A program made the position numbers and the translations under genes. 64,000 nucleotides of DNA, taken from the NCBI RefSeq assembly GCF_031119335.1, contig NZ_JAVHXT010000017.1:1-64000 (forward strand), given 5' to 3'. Each line of letters begins with the position of its first letter. Positions within the stretch are counted from its first letter, which is position 1. The notes under the pieces are model-generated. The model made no database searches, had not been told where the DNA came from, and saw only the letters and a program-made list of their open reading frames with translations. The DNA is from Pedobacter sp. (GTDB lineage Bacteria > Bacteroidota > Bacteroidia > Sphingobacteriales > Sphingobacteriaceae). This document shows positions 7,993 to 18,500 of this stretch, one piece after another.

Positions 7993-10398
7993 TTAATTGC
8001 TAGATTTCTTGGTATCGTCGTTATTGATACTGCGCTCGTTCTTCTTAATAGAGCCTTCCAATTTCCCGAATTTCCAGTTTAAACTGAAGAAAATTCTACG
8101 GAAGTAATTCTCGCGAATACGTTCTTGTGTGAAGTTTGGTCCCTCGGTGTAATTTCTAAAAGCCCTAAACTTTTGAAAAGGATTAGACACCGAACCCGAC
8201 AAGGTTAATTTGTCTTTAATGAGATCTTTGCTACCGCTAAAACCTAGAAAATAATAATCGTTAGACTTACCTTGCAACATCACATTTGGCGCACCATAGT
8301 TACCCGAAATGGTTACTTTCCAAGCGTTTTCGAATTTATAGCTAGTATTGAAATTGGCATATCCGGTAACACCACTATTTTTTGCAAGCTGACCGTTAAT
8401 CATTCCCTCTAGCCACAAGTAGTTTAAATTTCCACTCAAATTGAGGTTCCATTTGTTAGTGATTGGGTAATTAAAGTTGATATTTGTTCCCAATAATTTG
8501 TCTTTACCAATATTCAGCGATGTTACTCTTGTAAGATTTTCTGCCTCGATAAACTGGAAAACACGTTGTTGGGTGTTGTCAGCAAAATTATAGGTTAAGC
8601 TCACATTTAGTGATCCTTTTTTGAAATTGCTGTACGTTAATTCGAAATTGTTGCTTAAAACGGCTTCTAGATCTGGGTTACCAAAATATTCGAAATTAGG
8701 TCTAGATTTATCTACAAAAGGATTTAAATCCCAAATACCCGGACGTTGGATACGTTGCGTAAATCCTAAACTCATGCTTTGGCTATTCTTAAAAGTTCTG
8801 TTAAACGACACCGATGGGATTAAATTAAAGTAGTCTGTTTTAACTGATGAATTAGTGGTTTCGAACAAACCAGTTACATAAGTTGCTTCTAAACGTGCGC
8901 CAGCTTTGAAGGTCCAATCTTTCATTTTCAAAGTGTAGGTATTGTAAACACCGTAGATGTTTTGATCATTAGTGTAAACGTTACTTTGTAAAGGATCTAT
9001 GATATAGTTATTTTGTGCAGCGTCGAAATTTAAAAATTGAAAGTTACTTTCGCCACTTCGTAAAATTGCTTTAACACCTGCTTCTACTGTTATTTTATTA
9101 AATGGATTGATATAATCTAATTGTGCAGTTTGTTCTTTAGATTTACTGATATTATCTTGTTGGTAATTATTTAACGCATTTGAAAAGCGAACATCATTAA
9201 GCTGAGGTTCCGTATTGTCGAAAAACTTATAAGAGAAAGTTAGCAAATGCTCTTTTTTATCTTTAAAGCCACGCTGAAAATTAAGCGTATAATCTGTACC
9301 TCGCCACTCGTATCGTGTACCACTGTTCATATCGTAGTTAGATAAATTTGAGCCGTCTTTAATATCGAAATGCTGATTTAAATTTTGATCATTGTAACCA
9401 CCGTATGGGTTAATCTCGGCTGTGATTAAATTTAAAGAATCGATTTCGTAGCTCAACTCACCACCGCCCCAGGCCCAGAAGTTGTTGATATTTTGGTAGC
9501 CAACAGAAAATAAGCTCGATTCGATTGCGGTGTTACGGCTGTTTCTAATATCAGTATTCCTAATCCCTTTTACGTTCCAAACGCCTGTTCCGCCGTATAA
9601 ATTTGCACCAAAATCGCCTTGTTTAAAGGTTACATTGGCATTTGCTCCCGGACCACCCGGTGTTTGATGACGTAAATTCAAATTTCCGTTATAACCATTT
9701 CCTACTTTTTTTGAGGTAATGATATTAATGATACCCGATAAGCCTTCGCTTTCGTATTTAGATGGTGGTGTTGTAATTACTTCAATTTTTTGCACACCGT
9801 TGGCGGGCATACTTCTTAAAAATTCTTTCGGATCTCTGGTTAAAACACCCGATGGTTTGCCGTTAATAAGAATGCGGTAGTTTCCAGTTCCTTTCAGTTT
9901 TAAGTTATCATCTGCATCAACCGATAATAATGGCACTTTACGCATCATATCTAATACAGACAATACTTTACTTTCGGGGTCGGCCTGTGTATCGTAAACA
10001 ATTCTATCTGGCTCTTGCTTAATGATGGGTTTACTAGCCACAATAGAAACTTCGTTTAAGTCGTTGCCCTGAGGTTTCATCAGTATTTTACCTAAATCTA
10101 CCTCGTTTGTAATAGCTAATGGAATTTGTTTCGATTTGTAACCTAACGAACCAATAATTAATTGGTATTGTCCAGCTTTAACTGCCGTGAATGAAAATTT
10201 CCCTTGTTCGTTTGAAATGACCGTTTTTAAAACAGCAGAGTCTTTTTTCAAAGCTATGGTGAAATATTCTCCTGGTTTTTGGGTAAGGCTATCGATAATA
10301 ATACCTTTTACTTGAAAGGATTTGTCTTGTGCTTTTAAGCTAGTTGCATTAAAGATGCAAAGCATCGCAATTGAAAAAAATAGAAAGTATCTGCTCAT
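7993..10398 (-). CDS. Outer membrane TonB-receptor-like beta-barrel protein
   Basis: This is an 801-residue outer-membrane protein of the Bacteroidota TonB-dependent-receptor-like type (outer membrane beta-barrel family 3). A signal peptide ends in LKAQ at about residue 24. A carboxypeptidase-regulatory-like domain (VKGIIIDSLTQKPGEYFTIAL, GKFSFTAVKAGQYQL) covers about 30-110. A plug domain follows, with LLSVDADDNLKLKGTGNYRILING and GLSGIINIITSKK. The remainder is a long run of amphipathic strands ending in FFSLNWKFGKLEG and a charged tail. No SusD partner is adjacent, so a carbohydrate role is not indicated. The substrate is unknown. It is a single-gene unit with its own terminator. Confidence 0.88.
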   Translation of the reverse strand: MSRYFLFFSIAMLCIFNATSLKAQDKSFQVKGIIIDSLTQKPGEYFTIALKKDSAVLKTVISNEQGKFSFTAVKAGQYQLIIGSLGYKSKQIPLAITNEVDLGKILMKPQGNDLNEVSIVASKPIIKQEPDRIVYDTQADPESKVLSVLDMMRKVPLLSVDADDNLKLKGTGNYRILINGKPSGVLTRDPKEFLRSMPANGVQKIEVITTPPSKYESEGLSGIINIITSKKVGNGYNGNLNLRHQTPGGPGANANVTFKQGDFGANLYGGTGVWNVKGIRNTDIRNSRNTAIESSLFSVGYQNINNFWAWGGGELSYEIDSLNLITAEINPYGGYNDQNLNQHFDIKDGSNLSNYDMNSGTRYEWRGTDYTLNFQRGFKDKKEHLLTFSYKFFDNTEPQLNDVRFSNALNNYQQDNISKSKEQTAQLDYINPFNKITVEAGVKAILRSGESNFQFLNFDAAQNNYIIDPLQSNVYTNDQNIYGVYNTYTLKMKDWTFKAGARLEATYVTGLFETTNSSVKTDYFNLIPSVSFNRTFKNSQSMSLGFTQRIQRPGIWDLNPFVDKSRPNFEYFGNPDLEAVLSNNFELTYSNFKKGSLNVSLTYNFADNTQQRVFQFIEAENLTRVTSLNIGKDKLLGTNINFNYPITNKWNLNLSGNLNYLWLEGMINGQLAKNSGVTGYANFNTSYKFENAWKVTISGNYGAPNVMLQGKSNDYYFLGFSGSKDLIKDKLTLSGSVSNPFQKFRAFRNYTEGPNFTQERIRENYFRRIFFSLNWKFGKLEGSIKKNERSINNDDTKKSSN

Positions 10399-10941
10399 TA
10401 TAAAATTTTGTTTGGTGTGCGAAGCATTGCTGCACCGCTACTCCAACAGACGCTAAACTTTTTAGAACGTTGCACGGGTTTCGTAACAAAAAATTGTAAT
10501 CATCAGAAGTGATTGATTTTTAAACATTAAAGTTTTGAAGAAAGATTATTTGTACGATTTGGATGATTGGTTTTTAAATATTAGGAAGTGAAGATTAGTT
10601 AAGAAAAACCTTAATGAGCCTTAATTCCTTAATGGTTCAAAAAATTAGAAATGTTTAAAATTATACCACCTAAGACACCTTAGTTCATTTAAGTATTTCG
10701 AAAACCAAAACACATTTATAAATTAAAACCATTAGCAAGTGACGATATACTAACAGGAATTTGATAAAAAACTTGCTGCTTTTCTATGCTTAATGCAGTT
10801 CTATTTTTATACGTTGGCGGGGATGCCAACGTAAGCAGTGCTCAATGTTGGCATCCCCGCCAACATTCGTTTACATGATAAACTATTTTGCTAAAAACAA
10901 TAGTTCTTATTTTATTCTTTTAGCTTAATTTAGCGGTAGAT
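10399..10941. other. Intergenic region upstream of recN
   Basis: No gene is seen. It is AT-rich, contains a fragment reading TTAATGAGCCTTAATTCCTTAATGG, and holds the perfect nested hairpin pair at 10813-10864. recN presumably has its promoter here, but I find no clean TAnnTTTG close to its ATG. Confidence 0.5.
10813..10864. repeat. GTTGGCGGGGATGCCAAC inverted repeat
   Basis: The 18-base arm at 10813-10830 is repeated as its reverse complement at 10847-10864. Each arm is itself nearly palindromic (GTTGGC..GCCAAC). A single related arm lies at 7647-7664. This is an intergenic repeat that could form a cruciform or an RNA hairpin. Confidence 0.75.
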
Positions 10942-12594
10942 ATGCTACAAAAACTTTCGATACGTAATTACGCTTTAATAGATACTCTAGAGATTGATTT
11001 CAATAAAGGCTTGAATATCATTACTGGCGAAACTGGTGCTGGTAAATCTATCATTTTAGGTGCATTATCGTTGATTTTAGGTCAGCGGGCAGAAAGCAAA
11101 TACTTTTTTAACCAAGATAAAAAATGTGTAATTGAAGGAAGTTTTTTACTAGCGGACGAACAATTAAAACCTTTGTTTGAAAGCAATGATTTAGATTTTC
11201 AGGCAGAAACATTATTACGTAGGGAAATTGCAATAGACGGAAAATCGAGAGCTTTTATTAACGATACACCCGTAAACTTGGGTACGTTAAAACTGATTGG
11301 CGAAAACTTAATTGCTATCCATTCTCAACACGCCACCCAAGAAATTAGCAATGCTGATTTTCAACTGCTGATTTTAGACGCTTTGGCAAATCATCAGCCA
11401 CTGCTAAAAAAATATAAGCAAGAATACAAGCAGTTAAAACTTGCCGAACAGCAATTGGCAACTTTAAAGCAGCAAACGGATGAGGCTAAAAATAAGCAAG
11501 ATTACGAGCAGTTTTTGTTTAACGAACTAGAACTGGCTGCTTTAAAAGAGGGCGAACAGGAGGATTTAGAGCAAGAATTAGAGAAACTAACGCATGCCGA
11601 GAGCATTAAACGTTCTTTATTGGCAAGTGCCAATTTAATTAGCGACAATGAAACCGCAGCCATCAATCTGGTAAAGGAAGCAAGTTCGCAGTTAAATTCG
11701 GTTGAAAAATTTGACACCGCAATTGCTGGACTTAATGAAAGATTGAAGTCTGTATTGATTGAATTGAAGGATGTATCGAGTGAGATTAGCAGCGTTGAAG
11801 AAAGTACAGAACATAATGCACAGCGATTGGAAACTATTCAAGAGCGCTTGGATTTATTTTACAGCTTGCAACAGAAACATCGTGTGGGTAGCAATACTGA
11901 ACTTTTAGTGATACAAAATCAGCTTTCTGATAACTTAAATGCCATTGCAAATAGCGACGAGCATTTGGAAAAACTACAAAAAGAAATTGATGCACTAAAT
12001 ATGCAACTATTTAAGCAAGCGAAGGAATTAGATAGCAATAGAAGAAAAGCAATTACCATTGCAGAGAAGGAAGTTGGTAAAGCTTTGAAGCAAATGAATA
12101 TGCCAAACGCAGCTTTGAGCTTCAATTTGGTAGAACAACCTCAGCTTAACAGCAATGGTATTAACGAAGTACAGTTGTTATTTACGGCAAATGCTGGTCA
12201 GCAGGCGGCACCAGTTGGCAAAGTTGCTTCTGGTGGCGAACTTTCTAGGTTGATGTTGGCAGTGAAAGCTTTGTTAGCCAAACACACAGCTTTGCCTACG
12301 TTAATTTTCGATGAAATTGACACTGGTATATCTGGTGAAACAGCTTTGCGTGTGGGCGAAGTAATTGATGCCTTGGCTGCAGATATGCAGATTATGGCGA
12401 TTACGCATTTACCACAAATTGCTGCTAAAGGCAATTCGCATTACTTTGTGTACAAAGATGAGAAAGCAGATAAAACCACTACTGGTATTAAAAAACTAAA
12501 TGCAGACGAACGTGTTGGCGCCATTGCAGAAATGTTGAGCGGTAAAAATCCGGGTGCTTCTGCTTTGCAAAATGCGAAGGAGTTGTTGGGCTAG
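10942..12594 (+). CDS. recN: DNA repair protein RecN
   Basis: RecN is an SMC-like ATPase that acts in recombinational repair of double-strand breaks. The 550-residue product has the Walker A GETGAGKS at 29-36, a long coiled-coil middle (about 150-380), the ABC signature ASGGELSRLML at 429-439 and Walker B LIFDEIDTG at about 454-462, followed by the H-loop region AITHLPQIAAKG. Length and architecture are normal. In many Bacteroidota recN follows the DUF4835 gene directly; here about 6.4 kb of BlaI/M56/receptor genes lies between them. Confidence 0.96.
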   Translation: MLQKLSIRNYALIDTLEIDFNKGLNIITGETGAGKSIILGALSLILGQRAESKYFFNQDKKCVIEGSFLLADEQLKPLFESNDLDFQAETLLRREIAIDGKSRAFINDTPVNLGTLKLIGENLIAIHSQHATQEISNADFQLLILDALANHQPLLKKYKQEYKQLKLAEQQLATLKQQTDEAKNKQDYEQFLFNELELAALKEGEQEDLEQELEKLTHAESIKRSLLASANLISDNETAAINLVKEASSQLNSVEKFDTAIAGLNERLKSVLIELKDVSSEISSVEESTEHNAQRLETIQERLDLFYSLQQKHRVGSNTELLVIQNQLSDNLNAIANSDEHLEKLQKEIDALNMQLFKQAKELDSNRRKAITIAEKEVGKALKQMNMPNAALSFNLVEQPQLNSNGINEVQLLFTANAGQQAAPVGKVASGGELSRLMLAVKALLAKHTALPTLIFDEIDTGISGETALRVGEVIDALAADMQIMAITHLPQIAAKGNSHYFVYKDEKADKTTTGIKKLNADERVGAIAEMLSGKNPGASALQNAKELLG

Positions 12595-12624
12595 TTGTGG
12601 AATTTATTTTGGCATCTTTACTAT

Positions 12625-13353
12625 ATGACAGAAATATTATTTAGTATTTTATATATAACAGCATTATCTACTACAGTTTTTGCCCAATCTAAGTTAGATA
12701 GTAATGAAGTTTTAACAGATACAATTAATATCAGGGGTTATGTTGTCGACGAAAACAATAGGCCATTTGCTGACGTAGAAGTTTCGACAGGTCACATTGG
12801 AGTAAAGACTAATTCAAATGGATTTTTCGAACTAAAAGGTTTTACTTTCAAATCGAATATTTTTTTTCATTGCGACACACTTTCAGATATTTTATTCAAT
12901 AATCAAAGTCGATTTATCATCTATAGATTAGTAAACTCTGCAAACCAACTATCCACATACGACAACAATATTAAGATAGAAGCTAAAAGGACACAAGAGA
13001 AAAATCCGGTTCCTTTAGAATATATATACTACCCACCTGGATTTGTTAATAACAAATTTCCAGCAACTTATCCTGGCGGGATAGAGAAATTTTATAAATA
13101 CATTCAAGATAATTTAATATATCCCAAAAAAGCAATAGACGCCAATATAGAGGGTATTGTTGGAGTAGAATTCAATATTACTAAAACTGGACGATTAGAG
13201 AATTTCCAAATCATTAAAGACATTGACTACGATTGCTCTACGGCATTAATAGAGGTGTTAAGAAAAAGTAGATTATGGAATCCGGGTACGAGTGGAGGAA
13301 AACCTACAGTAACAAAGTTTTATATCGAAATCCCTTTTAAACTAGTGGATTAA
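12625..13353 (+). CDS. Exported protein with carboxypeptidase-regulatory and TonB C-terminal domains
   Basis: The product of about 242 residues begins with a signal peptide (TEILFSILYITALSTTVFAQ). An in-frame TTG exists at 12595, but the ATG at 12625 fits the signal peptide better. Residues about 28-75 resemble a carboxypeptidase-regulatory-like fold (INIRGYVVDENNRPFADVEV, TNSNGFFELKGF). The C-terminal 100 residues match a TonB C-terminal domain (PGGIEKFYKYIQDNLIYPKKA, GIVGVEFNITKTGRLENFQI, GKPTVTKFYIEIPFKL). Proteins of this layout are common in Bacteroidota. They lack the membrane anchor and proline spacer of true TonB, so energy transduction is unlikely. The start lies only 30 bases after recN. 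Function is unknown. Confidence 0.8.
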   Translation: MTEILFSILYITALSTTVFAQSKLDSNEVLTDTINIRGYVVDENNRPFADVEVSTGHIGVKTNSNGFFELKGFTFKSNIFFHCDTLSDILFNNQSRFIIYRLVNSANQLSTYDNNIKIEAKRTQEKNPVPLEYIYYPPGFVNNKFPATYPGGIEKFYKYIQDNLIYPKKAIDANIEGIVGVEFNITKTGRLENFQIIKDIDYDCSTALIEVLRKSRLWNPGTSGGKPTVTKFYIEIPFKLVD

Positions 13354-13420
13354 TCAAATTATACAATTAGTAGCTTATTACACTACTCATAAACTTCGGA
13401 AAAGCGATTTCTATAGCTTT

Positions 13421-13448
13421 AAGATTGCTTCGTGCCTCGCAATGACGA
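13421..13448. repeat. Half copy of the CGTCATTGCGAGG repeat
   Basis: AAGATTGCTTCGTGCCTCGC followed by AATGACGA is one arm of the inverted repeat found complete at 42001-42078, 54018-54106 and 59615-59694. It lies between convergent genes. Confidence 0.8.
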
Positions 13449-13479
13449 ATAAAGCAACAAAATTTAAGTTTCGATTTCT

Positions 13480-15486
13480 TTACTTGTCAACCACCACTTT
13501 AAAAGTTTCTGATGATGGTAATGAAACATTTCCGTTTAGCCCAACTGTTTTAATAAAGTAATAGTTATTCTTCGTTTTATCGAAACCAGTATCTGTATAG
13601 CTTAATTCTTTTGCCTCCAAAGTGGCAATTTTAACTGGCTCGGCACCACGCACATACCTATAAACTTCATAGTTGGCTACGCTGCTTTGCGGTGCCTGCC
13701 ATTGCAATATTACACTTTTTAAATCGGCACTGTAAAACGATTTAACACTTACCGGCGGATAAACCATTTCAAATTGGTTAATAGACAGCTCATTACTAAA
13801 ATTGCTTTCTTCACCAGACGAATTGACACTTGTAATTTTATAGCTAACTGCCATATCGTTGATAGGAAACACATCTTTATAAGAAGTTTTAATAGGCAAA
13901 ACCGCAGTTTTATTTACCTTTACATAAGTCTCCTTACCTACTTTTCGGTAAATATTGTAGCCACTTGCTACCATTGCAGCAGTTTCATCTCTCCAAAAAA
14001 CAAAAACACCATCATTTACTTTGTTAATGTCTATTAGCGTAGGTTGAGAGGTAGTTTTAATGATGTTTTCAACATATTCGATAGCAGAAAAATTACTTCT
14101 AACGTTACTTAAGTTTTCTGCAAGAATGGCGTAACCTATTTTGCCCTGCAAATTACTTGCGGTATCGATATAGCTGTAGCTATTTTTGGCGTTTGGGTTT
14201 ACATAAATCATTTCGGTAATAGGTTTTAATGCACCAGCCACTTCGTTTGTTCTGTACACGTAAAATCCACGACTATCGGTCGCGTTATCCATCCATGAGA
14301 TTACATTTCCTTCTTTAGATTTTGACACCGAAACATGGGTTGGCTTTTGTGATTTAGTATTTTTTTGTGAAAGACCGTAAATTTTAACGCTTCTTTCGGT
14401 GGTACGGCCCATTTTATCGTTAACCGTTAAGTAGTAATAATACTTTTGCCCGGCTACTATATCTCTGTCTACATAACTATAACCTGTGGTAGATTTTATC
14501 AATTTATAACCATCTTCATACTCGGTAGAGCGAAAAATATTTACCACGCTCACAAAATCTGGCTTAATGAACGACCAATTTAATGCCATCGCATTGTTAA
14601 TGGTATCGGCAGTTGCGGTAAAAATTTTAGGGATTAGCATTTTCTCATCTACCAAGACCATTTGCAAAGTATCAGAAACTGCATTTGCACCACCTCCAAA
14701 TCTGTTTACGGGCGTAATGGTGTATTGATAAAGTGTTTCTTTAGTTACATTTCCATCTTCTAATGTATAAATAACAGTATCTCCTTTTTGCTCAATGCTG
14801 TAGGAATTAAGCAACCTTTTAAAAGGCATGTTCAACCCCTCGCTTCTGTTAATTAACAGTACTTCTGGCAGCTCGCCGTTTAATTTAGCACGCCATTCCA
14901 TTCTAAATATATCGCCGCTAATTTTGCGCCCAGATTTTTTAGGCCTATTGGCGATGAACTTATCATTACTGGAAACTGGTAACGAAGTATATTTTCCATT
15001 TTCTGTTCCATCTGCTTTAATTTGAATTACCCGATATTGATAAACCACGTCCTTTCTGGCTGTGCTATCAACCAATAAAATGTTAAAGGCACTGGCCAAG
15101 TGTTGTTGCGTTAGATGTACGCCCAGCGAATCGAAATTGAACTTCTTTTTAAAAATTGGCCAAACTTCTGCAGCGGTATAGGCTGTAACCGCATTAAACT
15201 CAAAAACATTGTTTAAAGCTTTTTGGTAGTTATTTTGCAGTTCTTCGAAAGTTGCAGGTGTGCTAAATTTATACAGGGTTTGCCAAGCAGTTTCTTGTGT
15301 TGCTTTTCTATCTAACCTAAATCCAACCACTTGGCCATCGGGGTGTGCTGCCGAAGCCGGTTTAAATATGTTATAGATGTAATTGGCCTTATAACCATTA
15401 AATGCTGCTGGTGCTTCTTTTTGTGCACTTACTTGTAAGTAGGCCAATAAAAGTAAAACCGAAAATATTTTTTTCAAACTCATCAT
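13480..15486 (-). CDS. Exported fibronectin-type-III-like repeat protein
   Basis: This protein of about 668 residues begins with a signal peptide (KKIFSVLLLLAYLQVSAQ). An ATG at 15513 is in frame, but the ATG pair at 15486/15483 places the signal peptide correctly. The rest looks like a series of Fn3-type beta sandwiches. Recurrent features are YYYYLTVNDKMGRTTE, VISWMDNATDSRGFYVYRT, VFVFWRDETAAMVASGYNIYRK and VILQWQAPQSSVANYEVYRY, each about 90-100 residues apart. No catalytic motif is visible. It is the last gene of a same-strand set with the 2355-residue protein, whose stop is about 29 bases upstream. I infer a structural surface role in a shared assembly. Function is unknown. Confidence 0.75.
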   Translation of the reverse strand: MMSLKKIFSVLLLLAYLQVSAQKEAPAAFNGYKANYIYNIFKPASAAHPDGQVVGFRLDRKATQETAWQTLYKFSTPATFEELQNNYQKALNNVFEFNAVTAYTAAEVWPIFKKKFNFDSLGVHLTQQHLASAFNILLVDSTARKDVVYQYRVIQIKADGTENGKYTSLPVSSNDKFIANRPKKSGRKISGDIFRMEWRAKLNGELPEVLLINRSEGLNMPFKRLLNSYSIEQKGDTVIYTLEDGNVTKETLYQYTITPVNRFGGGANAVSDTLQMVLVDEKMLIPKIFTATADTINNAMALNWSFIKPDFVSVVNIFRSTEYEDGYKLIKSTTGYSYVDRDIVAGQKYYYYLTVNDKMGRTTERSVKIYGLSQKNTKSQKPTHVSVSKSKEGNVISWMDNATDSRGFYVYRTNEVAGALKPITEMIYVNPNAKNSYSYIDTASNLQGKIGYAILAENLSNVRSNFSAIEYVENIIKTTSQPTLIDINKVNDGVFVFWRDETAAMVASGYNIYRKVGKETYVKVNKTAVLPIKTSYKDVFPINDMAVSYKITSVNSSGEESNFSNELSINQFEMVYPPVSVKSFYSADLKSVILQWQAPQSSVANYEVYRYVRGAEPVKIATLEAKELSYTDTGFDKTKNNYYFIKTVGLNGNVSLPSSETFKVVVDK

Positions 15487-15515
15487 ATCGATATTGTTAG
15501 TTGAACAGCTCATTT

Positions 15516-18500
15516 TTAAAAGAAATCTACTTTAAATTCTTCAAAGCCAAAAGATGCATTTTTTATGTTAGCGCCAAAGGATACTTTCACCTGCTTGTTT
15601 AAACCTACCCTTACGCATGGAATAGGGCTACAAACTTCGAACAAACCAGCATCCCAACATGGGGTTTGGCAACTGGAATTGCATATTCCGGCACCTACAT
15701 AAGCTTCGCCCTTTAAGGTTAGTGCTACTGCTGCACTGGCATAAAATGAAGGTGCAAAAGGTTCTACTTTGCCTACTAAGGTGAAATTCATATCTGCCCC
15801 TAGGCTAACACCTGCGCAGGCTAAACCAATACTGGCGGCAGCACTTAATTTTACAAAAGCACCCACCCTGCCACCAATGGTAAAACTTATTTTTTCAGGA
15901 TCGCTCGGAAAATCTGCTTTGAAATAGGCCGTAGCATACAAACCATGTTTCAGTTCTATTTTAGCTACCGGATCTAAAGGCAAATCAAATTGCGGTAATT
16001 TAGGTATCGGCATTTCTGCCGATAAAATAAATAATATCCCTTTTATAGAACCAAAGGTTTCTTCTGCTTTATCTGGCAAGTCTCTACCATCAAAATGTTT
16101 ATAAAATGAAGCTTTTTGAGATGGCGTGATGTTAGAATTACCTACCATAAAACCTACCCCAACTTTTGTAAACGGACTATGCGGTATATCGGCTGTGCCA
16201 TTTGCAAACATGTACCAATTGCTGCTGCCCAGTTTCATTTCCAGGTCTAAATCCATAGTGGCAAAGCTGGTAACCTGGTTTACATGCCCCGAACCTATGA
16301 GTGCTTTTTCTTTAAAATCGTATACAATACTTAAACCTTTTACGCCACCAGCATCCATATTCTGTACGCCAACATTAGCCGAATTGGCAACTACATCTCC
16401 TTTAATGGTAAAACTCATTGGCGATGGATTAACGCCAGAAGCTCCAGTTAAATCGCCTTGGAATGTAAAGTAATTCCATTGGTTATTTGTAACTGTAGTA
16501 AAACCATTGGCACCATTCAGATAGCTCTCCGATGTGTTGGCAACCTTGGCATTGTAGCTCTGAGCGTGGTTGAGATAATTTGTATTATAACTCAAGTAAA
16601 CCCGAGGTATATTCCCATTAATTTTTTGAGGGATTGCCAATTTGGTTTCGTCTTTAGTCTTTGTAAGATCTACAGCAATCTGGTAACTGGCACTTGGGTC
16701 TTTATCCATTAATACGCCTCTCAAAAACAACTCGCCACCATTAAATTTCTGGTCTTCTGGCTTGTCTGAGAATTTAACTAGCATCCCTTTGGTATCTAAG
16801 CCTACATTTTTAAAGGTTTTTTCGTGTTTGTGTTTCAAAACGCCATTTTCATTGCGGTAAATCAAATCGTAAACCACGGCATCTAAACCTGTAAAGCCAG
16901 GTATTTCCATGTTTAAATCGCCTCTTATGGTTATAGAAGATGCGTCGCCCCAGATACTTCCCGGTTTAAATTTAGAGATAGTGTTTAAAGTAACCGCTGG
17001 TTGGTTTTCATCAAGAATTAACCTCGTATCGGCATCATTACCCGTATCATAAAGATTGATGTTTTTAATCTGGATAACATCCGTAGGCAGCAAATCATCC
17101 AATCCTTTTAGGCCTGCTAAATAGGTTTGCTGGTCGTTTGTAGGTTTGGCTAAAACCGATAAAGACCATGCTCCTTTTTCTTTAGCATATCCTCTATCGT
17201 AGCCAAAACTTACCAAAGCCTTGCTACCGTTAATGGTGATGGGAAAAGCACCCAATATTTTTAAACTGGTTACGTTAAAGTTGCCGAAACCTATTTTGTT
17301 ATTAAAAATCTGCAGTTTATCGAAAGGTACGGTCAATCCATTTGTAAATAAATCGCCAGCAACAAACAAACCTTTAGCACCATATTTCCAGGTATTAACT
17401 TTTAATTCCCAATCACGCAGTTTAATGTTAAAAGGTATTTCTTCTGATGAGCTGAAATCACTACTACTTAATTTATACTTTGCTATTGCCGGATTTACAA
17501 GGGCTACAGCCTCTAAATTTGGGGTAATTGCACCTGTAAATTCCATTCCGGCACTACTTAATGTTACCTTTCCCTGCGGTGTAATGGCTATATCGTCTGC
17601 GCCATAAAATATTGGTTTTGATTTTGCCTGGGTAGATACCATGTAATTGCCGGCCAGCATATCTGAAGTTGCAGTTGAAAAAGTACTAAAATAAGGTGTT
17701 GTCTTATCCGCAGGCAAAGATGTGATTAAGGCATAATTAGCGCTTTCTTTGTTAAGGTAGAGGTAATTTTTATCGCCCAAATCATCGGAACTAGAAGTAC
17801 TTACTCCTTTTGAAAACGATACCAAATCTACAGCTACTTTACCCAAAATACTGCCCAATTCTCTTTCCTGCTTTAAAGAAAGCCCCCCTTTACTGGTTAT
17901 CTTCACGTCATATTTATCGAATAACCTGGCATCGATACTGTTTTGTACAAAGGTCATTCCGTTAGCCGGAACAGCCAAGGTTCCTCTTCCGCTAATTTTA
18001 ATTACATCAATCAGTACCTTGTAAAACTCTAGTTTACCCGTTGTTGATTTTACCTTTAGGTTGATATTATTGCCTGCACTTGGGTTTAACCTGCCCGAAA
18101 TTAAGTACTGGCCATTGCTCTGTTTAACTGCAGCGGTTAGCTCTACCGGGAAACCATGTACGGCCTTTATGTCTAGGTCTGATAATTTTAAATCTAGTGT
18201 TACCGCCATTGTTTTAGCTCCGTACGAATAGCATAATTTACTATCGCCTATATAGCCTTCTTTAGTTGCGCCAACGTAGATATACTTACTAAGTGGCAGT
18301 CTTCTTAATGTTCTGGTATCTGTTGAAGCCAATGTTGCAGTAGCAAATATTCCGCTACCATAAGGGTTTACCAATTCGTATTCATCTTCGTCCATTCCAT
18401 CTATAAAATAGCTGAAATAAGAGGATTTTTGCTTTGCTTTTTCAAACGTGCCGAAAAGGCCATTTTGTACAAACTTATTGTACTCTTCGGTTACCTTTAT

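Noticed and set aside
12595..12624. TTG start adding ten residues to the TonB-C protein
   Set aside because: The signal peptide begins at the ATG at 12625; the extension (WNLFWHLYY) is not conserved-looking.
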